This document shows positions 33,998-43,450 of a DNA stretch of 64,000 nucleotides, piece after piece. Position numbers and translations under genes: made by a program. Source of the stretch: Aliarcobacter sp. (GTDB taxonomy: Bacteria; Campylobacterota; Campylobacteria; Campylobacterales; Arcobacteraceae); the NCBI GenBank assembly GCA_028690445.1, contig JAQVBE010000002.1, positions 124,001 to 188,000 on the forward strand, in the 5' to 3' direction. A model generated the notes under the pieces. It saw only the letters and a list, made by a program, of their open reading frames with translations. It did no database searches and had not been told where the DNA came from. Each line of letters begins with the position of its first letter. Position 1 is the stretch's first letter.

Positions 33998-34687
33998 TTA
34001 TTTAGCTTTAGGGTCTTCAATTTTGTTTGGGTAGCAGAATCTATAACCTCTTCTTCTGATTGTTTCAATAGTAGAGATATTTAATGGTTTATCCATTTTT
34101 TGTCTAATTTGATTAATCGCAACTTCAATTACATTTGGAGTAACTAATTCAGGTTCTTCCCAAATTGCATCAAGTAATTGTTCTTTTGAAACAATTTGAT
34201 CTCTATGTCTTGCTAAGTGTGTTAATACTTCAAAAGGTTTCCCTTTTAATTCGATTTCTTCACCAGCATATTCGATTTTTTCTTCATCAGGATTAATAAT
34301 TAAATCATCAATTTCTATGATATTTGTTCCACCAAATCTAAGTCTTGCTTCGATTCTAGCTAGTAAAATATCAAAATCAAATGGTTTTTTAATAAAGTCA
34401 TCAGCACCTGATTTTAATGCTTCAATCTCACTTTCTTTATCATCTCTAGCTGAGATAATAACAACAGCTGTTCTTGAACTTCTGTTTTTAACTAATTTAC
34501 ATAGCTCTATCCCGTCACCATCTGGTAACATCCAATCTGTTAATACTAAATCATAGTTTCTAATGTCGATAAAGTATTCTGCATCTTTATAATTTTCAGC
34601 AGTATCTACTTGATATCCAAAGTCTGAAAGACCTTCTTGTAGTGTTCTATTTAGTGTAATTTCATCTTCAATAATTAAAATTCTCAT
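33998..34687 (-). CDS. cosR: OmpR-type response regulator, CosR/HsrA ortholog
   Basis: The receiver domain (1-115) has the acidic pair E7-D8, the phosphoacceptor D51 in LTDWMLPDGDG and the conserved K in KKPFDFD. The DNA-binding domain (125-220) is nearly the remembered sequence of Campylobacter CosR and Helicobacter HsrA, including QIVSKEQLLDAIWEEPELV and TIETIRRRGYRFC. Those proteins control oxidative-stress and essential genes and are considered phosphorylation-independent orphans. Here D51 is present and a kinase gene follows, so ordinary two-component control is possible. The symbol is given by similarity from memory. Confidence 0.82.
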   Translation of the reverse strand: MRILIIEDEITLNRTLQEGLSDFGYQVDTAENYKDAEYFIDIRNYDLVLTDWMLPDGDGIELCKLVKNRSSRTAVVIISARDDKESEIEALKSGADDFIKKPFDFDILLARIEARLRFGGTNIIEIDDLIINPDEEKIEYAGEEIELKGKPFEVLTHLARHRDQIVSKEQLLDAIWEEPELVTPNVIEVAINQIRQKMDKPLNISTIETIRRRGYRFCYPNKIEDPKAK

Positions 34688-34906
34688 TATTATTCCTTAA
34701 ATTTAAGTTAAGTTTAAATTTTGACGGAATTGTATCATAAAAATTACGAAATTTAAAGTGTTTTTAAGCTAAATTTTAAAATTTATAAAACAGGAATTTA
34801 TAAAACTAAAATATTATATAGAAGTAGCTATTTTTTAGTGATAAATCAACTGTTTATTAACTATGAATTGATAAAATATGTAAAATATAAAATCCCAAGG
34901 AAAATT

Positions 34907-35710
34907 ATGAAAAGAATAGTAACAAGTTTAGTTGCATCAATAGTTTTAGTAACTGTTTTAAATGCAAATGATTATGGTTCAGTTGATGGTGATGCAATTA
35001 CAAAACAAGACATTGCAATGATTTTACAAGATCCAAGAATAGATTTTGATAAATTACCTGATCCTTCAAAAAAACAAGTAATTGAACAAATTGTTAATAA
35101 AAAATTAATTGCAAAAAATGCAATTAAAAATGGAATTGAAAAAGACCCTCAATATGTTGAAGCAATGAACGGAATCAAAGAAGATTTAGCTCTTCAAGTT
35201 TGGCAAAAAAATGAAGTTGATAAATTAAAATTTACAGATCAAGATAAAAAGGATTTCTTTGAAAAAAATAAAGATAAATTTGTAATGCCTGAAATTTTAG
35301 AATCAAGACATATTTTAGTAAAAACAGAAGCTGAAGCAAAAGCTATTATTATAGAACTTGATAAATCAGCAAAAAAAGAGGACAAATTTGCTGAACTTGC
35401 AAAAACTAAATCAGCTGATGCAACTGCACAAAATGGTGGATATTTAGGAAAAGTTCCTGCTGATAAATTAGTTCCCGAATTTACAGCTGCTGCAAAAGCA
35501 TTAGCTAAAAATACATATTCTAAAACGCCTGTGAAAACTGAATTTGGTTATCATATAATTTTCTTAAAAGACAAAACAGCTCCAAAAGCATTAACTTACT
35601 CTGAAGTTGAACCAAAAATTTCTCAAATTTTAGTTGGAAATGCTTTTAGTAAAAAAATAAAAGAATTAACTGATGAATTAAAAAAAGATGCAAAAATAGT
35701 TATTAAATAA
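34907..35710 (+). CDS. Periplasmic parvulin-type peptidyl-prolyl isomerase (PEB4/Cbf2-like)
   Basis: A signal peptide (about 20 residues, MKRIVTSLVASIVLVTVLNA) precedes a SurA-like N-terminal helical region and a parvulin domain (about residues 125-225) with ESRHILVKTEAEA, NGGYLGKVPADKLVPEF and TEFGYHIIFL. It acts as a chaperone for outer-membrane proteins. The start at 34907 is preferred since AAGGAAAA lies upstream and it gives the signal peptide; an earlier in-frame ATG at 34838 would not. The next gene is fba, the same pairing as PEB4 (Cj0596) and Cj0597 in Campylobacter. Confidence 0.9.
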   Translation: MKRIVTSLVASIVLVTVLNANDYGSVDGDAITKQDIAMILQDPRIDFDKLPDPSKKQVIEQIVNKKLIAKNAIKNGIEKDPQYVEAMNGIKEDLALQVWQKNEVDKLKFTDQDKKDFFEKNKDKFVMPEILESRHILVKTEAEAKAIIIELDKSAKKEDKFAELAKTKSADATAQNGGYLGKVPADKLVPEFTAAAKALAKNTYSKTPVKTEFGYHIIFLKDKTAPKALTYSEVEPKISQILVGNAFSKKIKELTDELKKDAKIVIK

Positions 35711-35719
35711 GGGAATAAA

Positions 35720-36787
35720 ATGGGTGTATTAGATGTTGTAAAACCAGGAGTTTTAACTGGAAGTGAAGCAAAAAAACTTTTTGCTTATGCAAAAGAGAAT
35801 AATTTTGCAATTCCAGCTGTAAATGTAGTTGGAACAGATTCTGTAAATGCTGTTTTAGAAGTAGCAGCAAAAGTTAATTCACCAATTATTATTCAATTTT
35901 CAAATGGTGGTGCAGGTTTTTATGCGGGAAAAGGCTTAAAAACTCCAAATGCAGCAGTTCTTGGTGGAATTAGCGGTGCAAATCATGTTCATACTATGGC
36001 AGAAGCTTATGGAATTCCTGTAATTTTACATACAGACCATGCTGCTAAAAAACTTTTACCATGGATTAATGGATTATTAGATGCTGGTAAAGCTCATTTT
36101 GAAAAAACTGGCCGACCTTTATTTACTTCTCATATGCTTGATTTAAGTGAAGAGCCTTTAGAAGAAAATATCGAAATTTGTGTTGAGTATTTCAGAAAAA
36201 TGAATGCACTTGATATGATGCTTGAAATTGAACTTGGAATCACAGGTGGGGAAGAAGATGGTGTTGACAACTCTGATGTTGACAATGCTTTACTTTATAC
36301 ACAGCCAGTTGAAGTTTGTTATGCATATGAAAAATTAAGCCAAGTTGGTGAGAATTTTACAATAGCTGCAAGTTTTGGAAATGTTCATGGTGTTTATAAG
36401 CCAGGAAATGTTGTATTAAGTCCAAAAATTTTAGATAACTCTCAAAAGTATATTCAAGAAAAACTAGGAACTTCTGCTCAACCTGTGAATTTTGTATTCC
36501 ATGGTGGTTCAGGTTCTTTACTTGAAGAAATTAGAGAAGCTATTACTTACGGTGTTATTAAAATGAATATTGACACAGATACTCAATGGGCAACTTGGGA
36601 TGGAGTAAGAGCTTATGAAGCTAAATATCATGGATATTTACAAGGTCAAATCGGAAACCCAGAAGGTGCTGATAAACCTAATAAAAATTATTACGACCCA
36701 AGAAAATGGATTCGAGCTGGGCAAGAAACTATGATTGCTAGGCTTGAGGTTGCATTTTCTGATTTATGTGCTTTAAATAAAAATTAA
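35720..36787 (+). CDS. fba: Class II fructose-bisphosphate aldolase
   Basis: The enzyme splits fructose 1,6-bisphosphate in glycolysis or makes it in gluconeogenesis. Zinc-binding His residues are visible in LHTDHAAKK (about residue 108), NVHGVYKPG (about 227) and FVFHGGSGS (about 265), with the NIDTDTQWA segment near 285. At 355 residues it is the standard class IIa size. It starts 9 bases after the isomerase gene with AAGGGAA-like spacing, and a terminator follows. Confidence 0.96.
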   Translation: MGVLDVVKPGVLTGSEAKKLFAYAKENNFAIPAVNVVGTDSVNAVLEVAAKVNSPIIIQFSNGGAGFYAGKGLKTPNAAVLGGISGANHVHTMAEAYGIPVILHTDHAAKKLLPWINGLLDAGKAHFEKTGRPLFTSHMLDLSEEPLEENIEICVEYFRKMNALDMMLEIELGITGGEEDGVDNSDVDNALLYTQPVEVCYAYEKLSQVGENFTIAASFGNVHGVYKPGNVVLSPKILDNSQKYIQEKLGTSAQPVNFVFHGGSGSLLEEIREAITYGVIKMNIDTDTQWATWDGVRAYEAKYHGYLQGQIGNPEGADKPNKNYYDPRKWIRAGQETMIARLEVAFSDLCALNKN

Positions 36788-36798
36788 TTAAAATAAAA

Positions 36799-36827
36799 AG
36801 GGCGAATAATTTGATTATTTGTCCTTT
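36799..36827 (+). terminator. Terminator after fba
   Basis: A 13-base stem containing two G-T wobble pairs (36799-36811 with 36815-36827) around a 3-base loop, ending in a pyrimidine-rich stretch. Confidence 0.7.
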
Positions 36828-36882
36828 CTTTGAATAGATATTTATATTAAAATTATATAATACATGTTCAAAGGAAAATCCA

Positions 36883-38237
36883 ATGAACATAACTCTAAAT
36901 AAAAAAACATCAATAAGAAAACTTTAAGAGTTGAGATAATTATCTTAAATAAAATTAAAGATTTGACTCAAAAAGAGCAAGAATTACTAAATAATATTAA
37001 TTTTCATAAAAAATCTTTTAACACTTATTTTGATATAAAAAATAGTAAATTATATGTTTCTTGTTTAAAATTAAAAGATGAAAATAGATATTACTCAAAG
37101 TAAAAAAGAGTTAAAAATCCAGACAATTATTGGGGTTAGTTTTAGGCAATTATGAATTTTTAAAATACAAATCTGCAACAAATGAGGAGAAAATAAAAGA
37201 TATAGAAATCTGTACAAATGTATCTTCTAAAACAAAAGATGTGCTAGAAGAAAATTTGGAAAAAGCTTTAATTATTTGCAATAGTGTGAATTTCACAAGA
37301 GATATTGTAAACAGTTCACATGAAGACTATTATCCTCAAATCATGGTAGATGATGCTATAAAAATTGCTCAAAATAATAAAAATATTGAGTACAAGATTT
37401 TTGGTGAAGATTATTTAAAAGAAAAGAGTATGCATGCTATGTTGAGTGTTGGAATTGCATCACCACATGAGAGTAAATTGATTCATCTAACATATAAAAC
37501 TAAAAATCCAATAGCATAAATTGTATTAGTTGGAAAAGGTGTAACTTATGACACTAGTGGAATGAGTTTAAAGCGTGGTGATGGAATGGTCTCCAAGCAG
37601 GAGCTGCGACTATTTTGGGTGTTATTCAAGCTCTTGGCACTCTTAATTTACCTTTTGAAATTCATGGAATCATTGGCGCAGTTGAAAATATAATTGGTGG
37701 CAATGCTTATAAACCAGGTGATGTATTAAAAGCCTCAAATGGAAAACAATTGAAGTTACAAATACAGACGCAGAAGGACGATTGGTTTTAGCTGATTGTT
37801 TACATTATGTCCAAGAGAATATAGAAGAGTTTGATTATATTTTTGATTTAGCAACATTAACGAGGGCTAGTATTGGAGCATTTGGTGGATATACAACTGC
37901 TGTTATGGGATATAGTGAAAAATTAAAAAAGAAGATTTTAAAGGCTTCTAAAGAATCAGGAGAATTAGTAGGATTTTTACCTTTTAATGACTATTTAGAA
38001 AAACTACTTGAAAGTCAAATAGCTGATTTTGTAAATACAAGTCCTAATAAAAATGGAGCAGCAATTACAGCATCACTATTTTTAAGTAAATTTATAAAGA
38101 GCAAAAATAAGAAAAAATGGCTTTATTTTGATATAGCGGGACCTTTTTATAGAAAAGAAGTTTGGGCTTATCCCTCTTATGGAGCAACTGGTGTTGTTAG
38201 ATTACTTCTTAAATTTATGGAAGATTTGAAAAAATAG
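36883..38237 (+). pseudogene. pepA: Broken leucyl aminopeptidase (M17) gene
   Basis: The start reads MNITLNKKTSIRKL and then hits a stop at 36925-36927; matching sequence continues in other frames. Recognisable M17 parts include GKGVTYDTSGMSLK near 37534, ILGVIQALGTL near 37612, and NTDAEGRLVLADCLHY near 37760, the metal-binding motif. There are at least two in-frame stops (36925, 37517) and frame changes near 36928, 37100, 37590 and 37745, with a small deletion near 37590 in the metal-site loop. The last 150 codons are intact but cannot make an active enzyme alone. Codon use matches the region, so it is recent decay of a native-type gene. Confidence 0.88.
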
Positions 38238-38272
38238 TTATTTCAAAATTTATCTTTATTGTATTTTCGAAA

Positions 38273-38932
38273 TTATTCAGGTCTTTCAATCATATAACCA
38301 CTTCCTCTGATATTTTTAATAAAATCCTCTTTTAAAACGGTTTTTACTCTATTAACTTCTGCTCTAATTGTTGCATTATCAATATAATCATCATTCCAAA
38401 CATAGGTTCTGAACATATCATATTGCACAACTAAACTTCTATTTAATGCCAAAAGTTCGATGATTTGAAGTTGTCGTTTTGGTAAAATGTGTGGTTCATT
38501 ATTAAATAAAAGTGTCATATTCTCTGAATCAAAACTATAATGTTTTGATAATCTTTTGTGTCTTTGGGGAACAATTCTTGTTTTTAGAATTTTATTTATT
38601 CGTAAAGTTAGCTCTTTTAGGTGAAATGGTTTTTTCAAATAATCAAAACAACCCAAATCAAAAGCCCTTGAAATCTCTTCTATATCAATAAGTGCTGAAA
38701 TATAAATAGTTGGAATCATTCTTTTTTGTTCATGCATTTTTTCTAAAATAGTAAAACCATCAACATCAGGAAGATTTATATCCAAAATCAATAAATCAAA
38801 TCTCTCTTTTTCCAAAATATCCAAAGATTCTGCACCAGTTTTTGCATTTTTTATTACATGTCCAGTAGATGTTATATATTCTGTTATCATCTCATTTAAC
38901 ATAATATCGTCTTCAACTAATAAAATTTTCAT
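38273..38932 (-). CDS. OmpR-type response regulator paired with a FIST-domain kinase
   Basis: The receiver domain has acidic residues E7, D8 and D9, the phosphoacceptor in LILDINLPDVDG (about residue 53) and K in KKPFHLKE. The winged-helix DNA-binding domain (about 125-219) has LPKRQLQIIELL and NIRGSGYMIE. The start overlaps the kinase gene stop by 4 bases, so the pair is co-translated. Target genes are unknown. Confidence 0.88.
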   Translation of the reverse strand: MKILLVEDDIMLNEMITEYITSTGHVIKNAKTGAESLDILEKERFDLLILDINLPDVDGFTILEKMHEQKRMIPTIYISALIDIEEISRAFDLGCFDYLKKPFHLKELTLRINKILKTRIVPQRHKRLSKHYSFDSENMTLLFNNEPHILPKRQLQIIELLALNRSLVVQYDMFRTYVWNDDYIDNATIRAEVNRVKTVLKEDFIKNIRGSGYMIERPE

Positions 38933-40836
38933 AATATTCCTTTAAATGTGTATGTAAATGAAGCCCAATTTTCACCTGATTCTAGTTTTATTCCTACATT
39001 TTCTTCACTACAAATTCTTTTTACTAAATTTAATCCAAGTCCAAAACCATCCTTTGAAACCTCTTCTCTATAATACTCTTCAAATATCTTTTGTGGGTCT
39101 AAAATCTGAGCTGAACGGCTTTCGATTATAAAATCGCAATTATTATTGTGAAGTTCTAGTTTTACATTTATAATCTCATTTTCAAGAGTATATTTGATGG
39201 CATTTGTAAGATTATTATCTACAATTCTTTGAAGTTTTATTTCATTGAAATTTATAATAATCTTGTTTTTGTTTGTTTGGAATTTGAATTTTGATTTAAA
39301 TTTCAAAGCTGAAGTTGCAAAAAATTCAACTCTACTTCTTACAAAATCAACTAAATCAATTTTATGTGTAGCTTGATTTACTTGGTCTTTTTTCACTAAA
39401 TAACTCAAATCATCGTAAATACTAAAGATATTTTTCATGGCAACTTCAATATTTGATAGATATTTGTTTTTTCCATGTTCCATTTCAAACATCTCAATAT
39501 TTCCCATAATAATTGAAAGGGGAGTATTTGTTTCATGAACAGCGTGTTTTAAAAACTGTTTTTGTGAAGCTATTAAATTTTGAGCATAAATATTTCCATT
39601 TTCAAGCTCTTTTGATTGTTCATTATAATCACTTGAAGATTGTTGTATTAGGTGGGTTAAAGCTTGAAGACTTTTTGCATGGTCACTTAATATTGTATCT
39701 TCGTCTGGAACAATAGGTTGTGCTTCATAATCCACATCATCTTTTTCACTTAAAGCTAAAATAGTTAAAGTTTGATTTAAAAGTTCATTTGTTCCGCTAT
39801 TGTGATAAAACTCTCCATAGGTAAAAAATCCAGCAGTTGGAGCTATTTTTGAAAAAGGTTTTATTTCAACATTTATTAAATCAGGCATATATCTTCGTCT
39901 TGCCATACAAGCATAGATAAAAAATGTTTCTGTATCTTTTATACAACATTTTGAAAACAGAGATTTAAGAGGATTACTCATAATAAGTTCAACATTTCCA
40001 AATCCAAGTTTTACCACATCACCTTTGTGAAGATTTCCTGCAAAACTCAAACTTCCATCTTCATGTTTTGCAATAACAGCCCTTGCAATTGGAATATTGT
40101 TTTTTTGTATTATTAAAGGAAATTCAATTCCCGTTGCAGGAAGTGATTTCGCCACATATTCACCTAAATATTTTTCATAAAAATCCAAAGGTGTTAATCC
40201 AGAGATTTTATAAACTCTATTTCCTTCCACTTCATCAATAGTATGTTCAATTCCAATTGGCGACCAATTGAAGTTATAAGAATTACAAACTTTTAGAGTT
40301 TTAGAATTAAGTGAAACACCAACCGCTCCACTTGTTAATATTTTATTTTGGCAAGAGATAAATGTTTGAGTAAAGTGAGCATTATCTCCAGCCATTCCAC
40401 CACTTATTATAATTTGATTATTAATAGAACTAATTCCATTTAAAAACTCTTCACCATTTGTTTTTGCCCCATCTGTAAAAGTAATTAAAAGTTTTGTATC
40501 TTCATTACATAAAAGAGTTGCTAACTTTGTCCCATTTGTAAAAGAGTTTTTTTCATTTACATAGGCTATTTTTAAAGTAGTTTTATCAAACACACTAATT
40601 GTGATTATTGTATTTAATGTAGTAATCTTATCATTGTTGATTTCTCCATCCGTTGAAGAACCTATACAAATAGCATTTGGTAACTCTTTAGTGATTTCAT
40701 TTAATATATTTTTTAAGATATTTTTTTTCTCCCCACAAAATATCTGAATTAATATATTTTTTTCATCTTTGAATGTAGCAAAATCAATTATAGAACCTAA
40801 GGGTTCATTATTTATTGTGTAATTAAATGTTTTCAT
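38929..40836 (-). CDS. FIST-domain sensor histidine kinase
   Basis: The 635-residue protein has no membrane segments. Residues about 20-215 form a FIST_N domain (IGSSTDGEINNDKI, LLITFTDGAKTNGEEFL, ISGGMAGDNAHF) and about 220-360 a FIST_C domain (ARRRYMPDLINVE, GFFTYGEFYH). A coiled coil leads to a HisKA box (HAVHETNTPLSIIMGN, about 425) and an HATPase domain (NNLTNAIKYT; DGFGLGLNLVKRI). FIST domains are thought to bind small molecules such as amino acids in the cytoplasm. The regulator gene follows with a 4-base overlap. Confidence 0.88.
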   Translation of the reverse strand: MKTFNYTINNEPLGSIIDFATFKDEKNILIQIFCGEKKNILKNILNEITKELPNAICIGSSTDGEINNDKITTLNTIITISVFDKTTLKIAYVNEKNSFTNGTKLATLLCNEDTKLLITFTDGAKTNGEEFLNGISSINNQIIISGGMAGDNAHFTQTFISCQNKILTSGAVGVSLNSKTLKVCNSYNFNWSPIGIEHTIDEVEGNRVYKISGLTPLDFYEKYLGEYVAKSLPATGIEFPLIIQKNNIPIARAVIAKHEDGSLSFAGNLHKGDVVKLGFGNVELIMSNPLKSLFSKCCIKDTETFFIYACMARRRYMPDLINVEIKPFSKIAPTAGFFTYGEFYHNSGTNELLNQTLTILALSEKDDVDYEAQPIVPDEDTILSDHAKSLQALTHLIQQSSSDYNEQSKELENGNIYAQNLIASQKQFLKHAVHETNTPLSIIMGNIEMFEMEHGKNKYLSNIEVAMKNIFSIYDDLSYLVKKDQVNQATHKIDLVDFVRSRVEFFATSALKFKSKFKFQTNKNKIIINFNEIKLQRIVDNNLTNAIKYTLENEIINVKLELHNNNCDFIIESRSAQILDPQKIFEEYYREEVSKDGFGLGLNLVKRICSEENVGIKLESGENWASFTYTFKGIL

Positions 40837-40928
40837 AAAAAAATTGTAGCAGATAATTTGAAAAAATCATAGAAAAAATTAGCTTTAAAAAGCCCAAATT
40901 ATCGTAATTTGTAACAAAAAATAGCACC

Positions 40929-40967
40929 GCTATACTCATGCTATACTAGGGCTTTATTCACGCTATA
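40929..40967 (+). repeat. GCTATA direct repeats upstream of the aldehyde dehydrogenase gene
   Basis: GCTATACT occurs at 40929-40936 and 40940-40947, and GCTATA again at 40962-40967, so the copies are 11 and 22 bases apart, on one face of the helix. They lie 90-130 bases before the start codon. They could be activator sites or include a -10 element; the sequence does not decide. Confidence 0.5.
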
Positions 40968-41057
40968 AATCTCATGTAGAATTTCACTAAGCGAAAAAGA
41001 AAAGTTAATAAATTTAACAAATTTTTCCAAGATAAATTATAAAAAAAGGATACAAAA

Positions 41058-42554
41058 ATGATTTACACAAGACTTACATATAAACCTCAATATGAGAATT
41101 TCATTGGTGGAGAATGGGTTGCTCCAATTAGTGGTGAGTATTTTGACAATATTTCTCCAGTTGATGGAAAACTATTAACTAGAATTCCAAGATCAAATGA
41201 AAAAGATTGTGAAGCTGCTATTTTAGCTGCAAATAAAGCATTTCAATCATTTAAACATACTTCAGTTCTTGAAAGAAGTACATTATTAAATAGAATTGCA
41301 GATGCAATTGAAGCAAATTTAGAAAATATTGCAATTGCTGAAACTTTAGATAATGGAAAAACTGTAAGAGAAACATTAGCAGCTGACGTTCCTTTAGTTG
41401 TGGATCATTTTAGATATTTTGCATCAGTTATTCGTGCAGAATCTGGAACAGTTTCAGATTTAGATGAAAATACAATTTCTCAAGAAATTCATGAACCATA
41501 TGGTGTTGTTGCTCAAATTATCCCTTGGAATTTCCCATTATTAATGGCTGCATGGAAATTAGCTCCTGCATTAGCTGCTGGAAATTGTATTGTTATGAAA
41601 CCAGCAAGTGCAACGCCAATGTCAATTTTAATTATGATGGAAACAATCCAATCAGTATTACCAAAAGGTGTTATTAATATTATTAATGGTGCAGGTGGAA
41701 AAATTGGTAAATATTTATCTACTCATGAATTAGTTAAAAAAGTAGGATTCACAGGTGAAACTACAACTGGTCAATTAATTATGCAATACGCAACTGAAAA
41801 TATTATTCCTTCAACATTAGAACTTGGTGGAAAATCACCAAATATCTTCTTAGAATCAATTATGGACGCGGATGATGAATTCTTTGATAAAGCAATTGAA
41901 GGTTTAGTATTATTTGCATTTAACTCAGGAGAAGTTTGTACTTGTCCTTCAAGAGCATTAATTCAAGAGTCAATTTATGAACCATTTATGGCAAGAGTAC
42001 TTGAAAGAGTAAAAGCTATTAAATTAGGAAATCCATTAGATACTGAAAATATGATGGGAGCTCAATGTTCTTTAAATCAAAAAGAAAAAATTATGGAATA
42101 TATTAAAATTGGTAAAGAAGAGGGTGCTGAATTATTAATTGGTGGAGATGTTTATGAATCTGAAACTAATCCAGATGGTTTTTATATTCAACCAACATTA
42201 TTCAAAGGTCATAACAAAATGAGAATTTTCCAAGAAGAGATTTTTGGTCCAGTTCTAGCTGTTACAACTTTTAAAGATGAAGATGAAGCATTAGCAATTG
42301 CAAATGATACAATTTATGGTTTAGGTTCAGGTGTTTGGTCAAGAGATGCTCATCAACTACATAAATTCTCAAGAGGAATTGAAGCAGGAAGAGTTTGGGT
42401 AAATTGTTATCATATGTATCCATCTCATGCATCATTTGGTGGATATAAAAAATCAGGAATTGGAAGAGAAACTCATATGATGATGTTAAACTCTTATAGA
42501 CACACAAAAAATATTTTAACTTCATACAGTAAAAATAAATTAGGTTTCTTTTAG
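41058..42554 (+). CDS. Aldehyde dehydrogenase (NAD-dependent, AldB-like)
   Basis: The 498-residue enzyme has the full family set: IIPWNFPLLM near residue 155, K181 in VMKPAS, FTGETTTGQL near 231, E255 in LELGGKSP, and the catalytic C294 in FNSGEVCTCPSR. It oxidises an aldehyde to its acid using NAD(P). The final part (HMYPSHASFGGYKKSGIGRE) is typical of the acetaldehyde/ethanol-linked AldB-like group that commonly has a DUF779 neighbour, as here. The start has AAAGGA upstream. Confidence 0.94.
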   Translation: MIYTRLTYKPQYENFIGGEWVAPISGEYFDNISPVDGKLLTRIPRSNEKDCEAAILAANKAFQSFKHTSVLERSTLLNRIADAIEANLENIAIAETLDNGKTVRETLAADVPLVVDHFRYFASVIRAESGTVSDLDENTISQEIHEPYGVVAQIIPWNFPLLMAAWKLAPALAAGNCIVMKPASATPMSILIMMETIQSVLPKGVINIINGAGGKIGKYLSTHELVKKVGFTGETTTGQLIMQYATENIIPSTLELGGKSPNIFLESIMDADDEFFDKAIEGLVLFAFNSGEVCTCPSRALIQESIYEPFMARVLERVKAIKLGNPLDTENMMGAQCSLNQKEKIMEYIKIGKEEGAELLIGGDVYESETNPDGFYIQPTLFKGHNKMRIFQEEIFGPVLAVTTFKDEDEALAIANDTIYGLGSGVWSRDAHQLHKFSRGIEAGRVWVNCYHMYPSHASFGGYKKSGIGRETHMMMLNSYRHTKNILTSYSKNKLGFF

Positions 42555-42587
42555 GATTTAGTAGAATTTAAATCTTTTCAGTCAATA

Positions 42588-42623
42588 AAAAACCCATAGA
42601 ACGTTCTCCTCTATGGGGTTTTT
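42588..42623 (+). terminator. Hairpin terminator or attenuator between aldehyde dehydrogenase and DUF779 genes
   Basis: AAAAACCCATAGA (42588-42600) pairs with TCTATGGGGTTTTT (42610-42623) with one unpaired G, followed by the DUF779 gene 18 bases later. It would limit readthrough into that gene. Confidence 0.75.
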
Positions 42624-42640
42624 ACCGTTAAGGATAAAAA

Positions 42641-43024
42641 ATGTCAATACAAAGATTAGATGTAACCCCAGCTGCTGCTTTGGTTATTGAGAAGTTAAAA
42701 GAGTTGCATGGTGAATTAGTTTTTAACCAAAGTGGAGGTTGTTGTGATGGAACTGCTCCTATGTGTTATGAAAAAGGCGATTTTTATGTTCCTAGCCGAA
42801 ATGTAAAAATGGGTGAAATTTGCGGGTGTGAATTTTTTATAGATAAAGACCAATATGAATACTTTAAACACTCTTTTATAACAATAGATGTAAGAGAGGA
42901 AAAAGCTGCTTTTGGAAACTCTTTTTCATTAGAGATAGATTTAGGTTATCAGTTTATTACAAAATCAAGAATATTTACAGATGAAGAGTATAAACAGTTA
43001 TTAGAAGAAGAAAAAATAGATTAA
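42641..43024 (+). CDS. DUF779 family protein
   Basis: The 127-residue protein matches DUF779: TPAAALVIEKLKELHG at the start, a Cys-rich SGGCCDGTAPMCY block near residue 34, and ICGCEFFID near 63. Family members are usually encoded next to AldB-type aldehyde dehydrogenases, and have been proposed to assist or regulate them. The conserved Cys could bind a metal. The ATG has AAGGATAAAA upstream. Function is otherwise unknown. Confidence 0.9.
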   Translation: MSIQRLDVTPAAALVIEKLKELHGELVFNQSGGCCDGTAPMCYEKGDFYVPSRNVKMGEICGCEFFIDKDQYEYFKHSFITIDVREEKAAFGNSFSLEIDLGYQFITKSRIFTDEEYKQLLEEEKID

Positions 43025-43025
43025 A

Positions 43026-43062
43026 AAAAAGGGGAAAGAGTAAAACTCTTTCCCCTTTTTTT
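43026..43062. terminator. Bidirectional terminator between DUF779 and cold-shock genes
   Basis: A 15-base perfect stem (43026-43040 with 43046-43060) around a 5-base loop, with T-runs on both strands, lies between convergent genes. Confidence 0.92.
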
Positions 43063-43078
43063 AATAGTAAAGCTAAAA

Positions 43079-43297
43079 TTATAAAGCTGTAACGTTTTCT
43101 GCTTGTAAACCTTTTTCACCTTGACCAACTTCAAAAGTTACTTTTTGACCGTCATTTAATGAAACTCTTCCATAACCAGAATTGTTGATGTTTCTATAAT
43201 GTACGAATACATCTTTTCCACCATTTTCTTGCTCGATAAAACCATAACCTTTTTCGCTATTAAACCATTTTACTGTTCCGTTTACTAATGTTGCCAT
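43079..43297 (-). CDS. Cold-shock domain protein
   Basis: The 72-residue protein is one cold-shock domain with RNP1 (KGYGFIEQ) and RNP2 (DVFVHYRNI) motifs and the N-terminal [11 protein letters not shown]. It binds single-stranded nucleic acid and acts as an RNA chaperone. The start has AAAGGAG upstream. A probable extended -10 promoter at 43451-43459 implies a leader of about 147 bases, as is usual for cold-shock mRNAs. Confidence 0.96.
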   Translation of the reverse strand: MATLVNGTVKWFNSEKGYGFIEQENGGKDVFVHYRNINNSGYGRVSLNDGQKVTFEVGQGEKGLQAENVTAL

Positions 43298-43450
43298 TGT
43301 AACTCCTTTTCTTTTTTGTTAAAATATACTTCATTTCTAAAGTGTTGAAGATATAAAATTGAGAATTCTTTAGATTGAGTGTACTTAAAACTAGCGTTAC
43401 AAGAAAAACATAAACTATAGATGAACCCTAAACCATCTTTCAATAGAGAA

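Noticed and set aside
40840..41057. Sigma-54 promoter before the aldehyde dehydrogenase gene
   Set aside because: TAGCACCGC resembles the -24 element but no GC element lies at the required distance.
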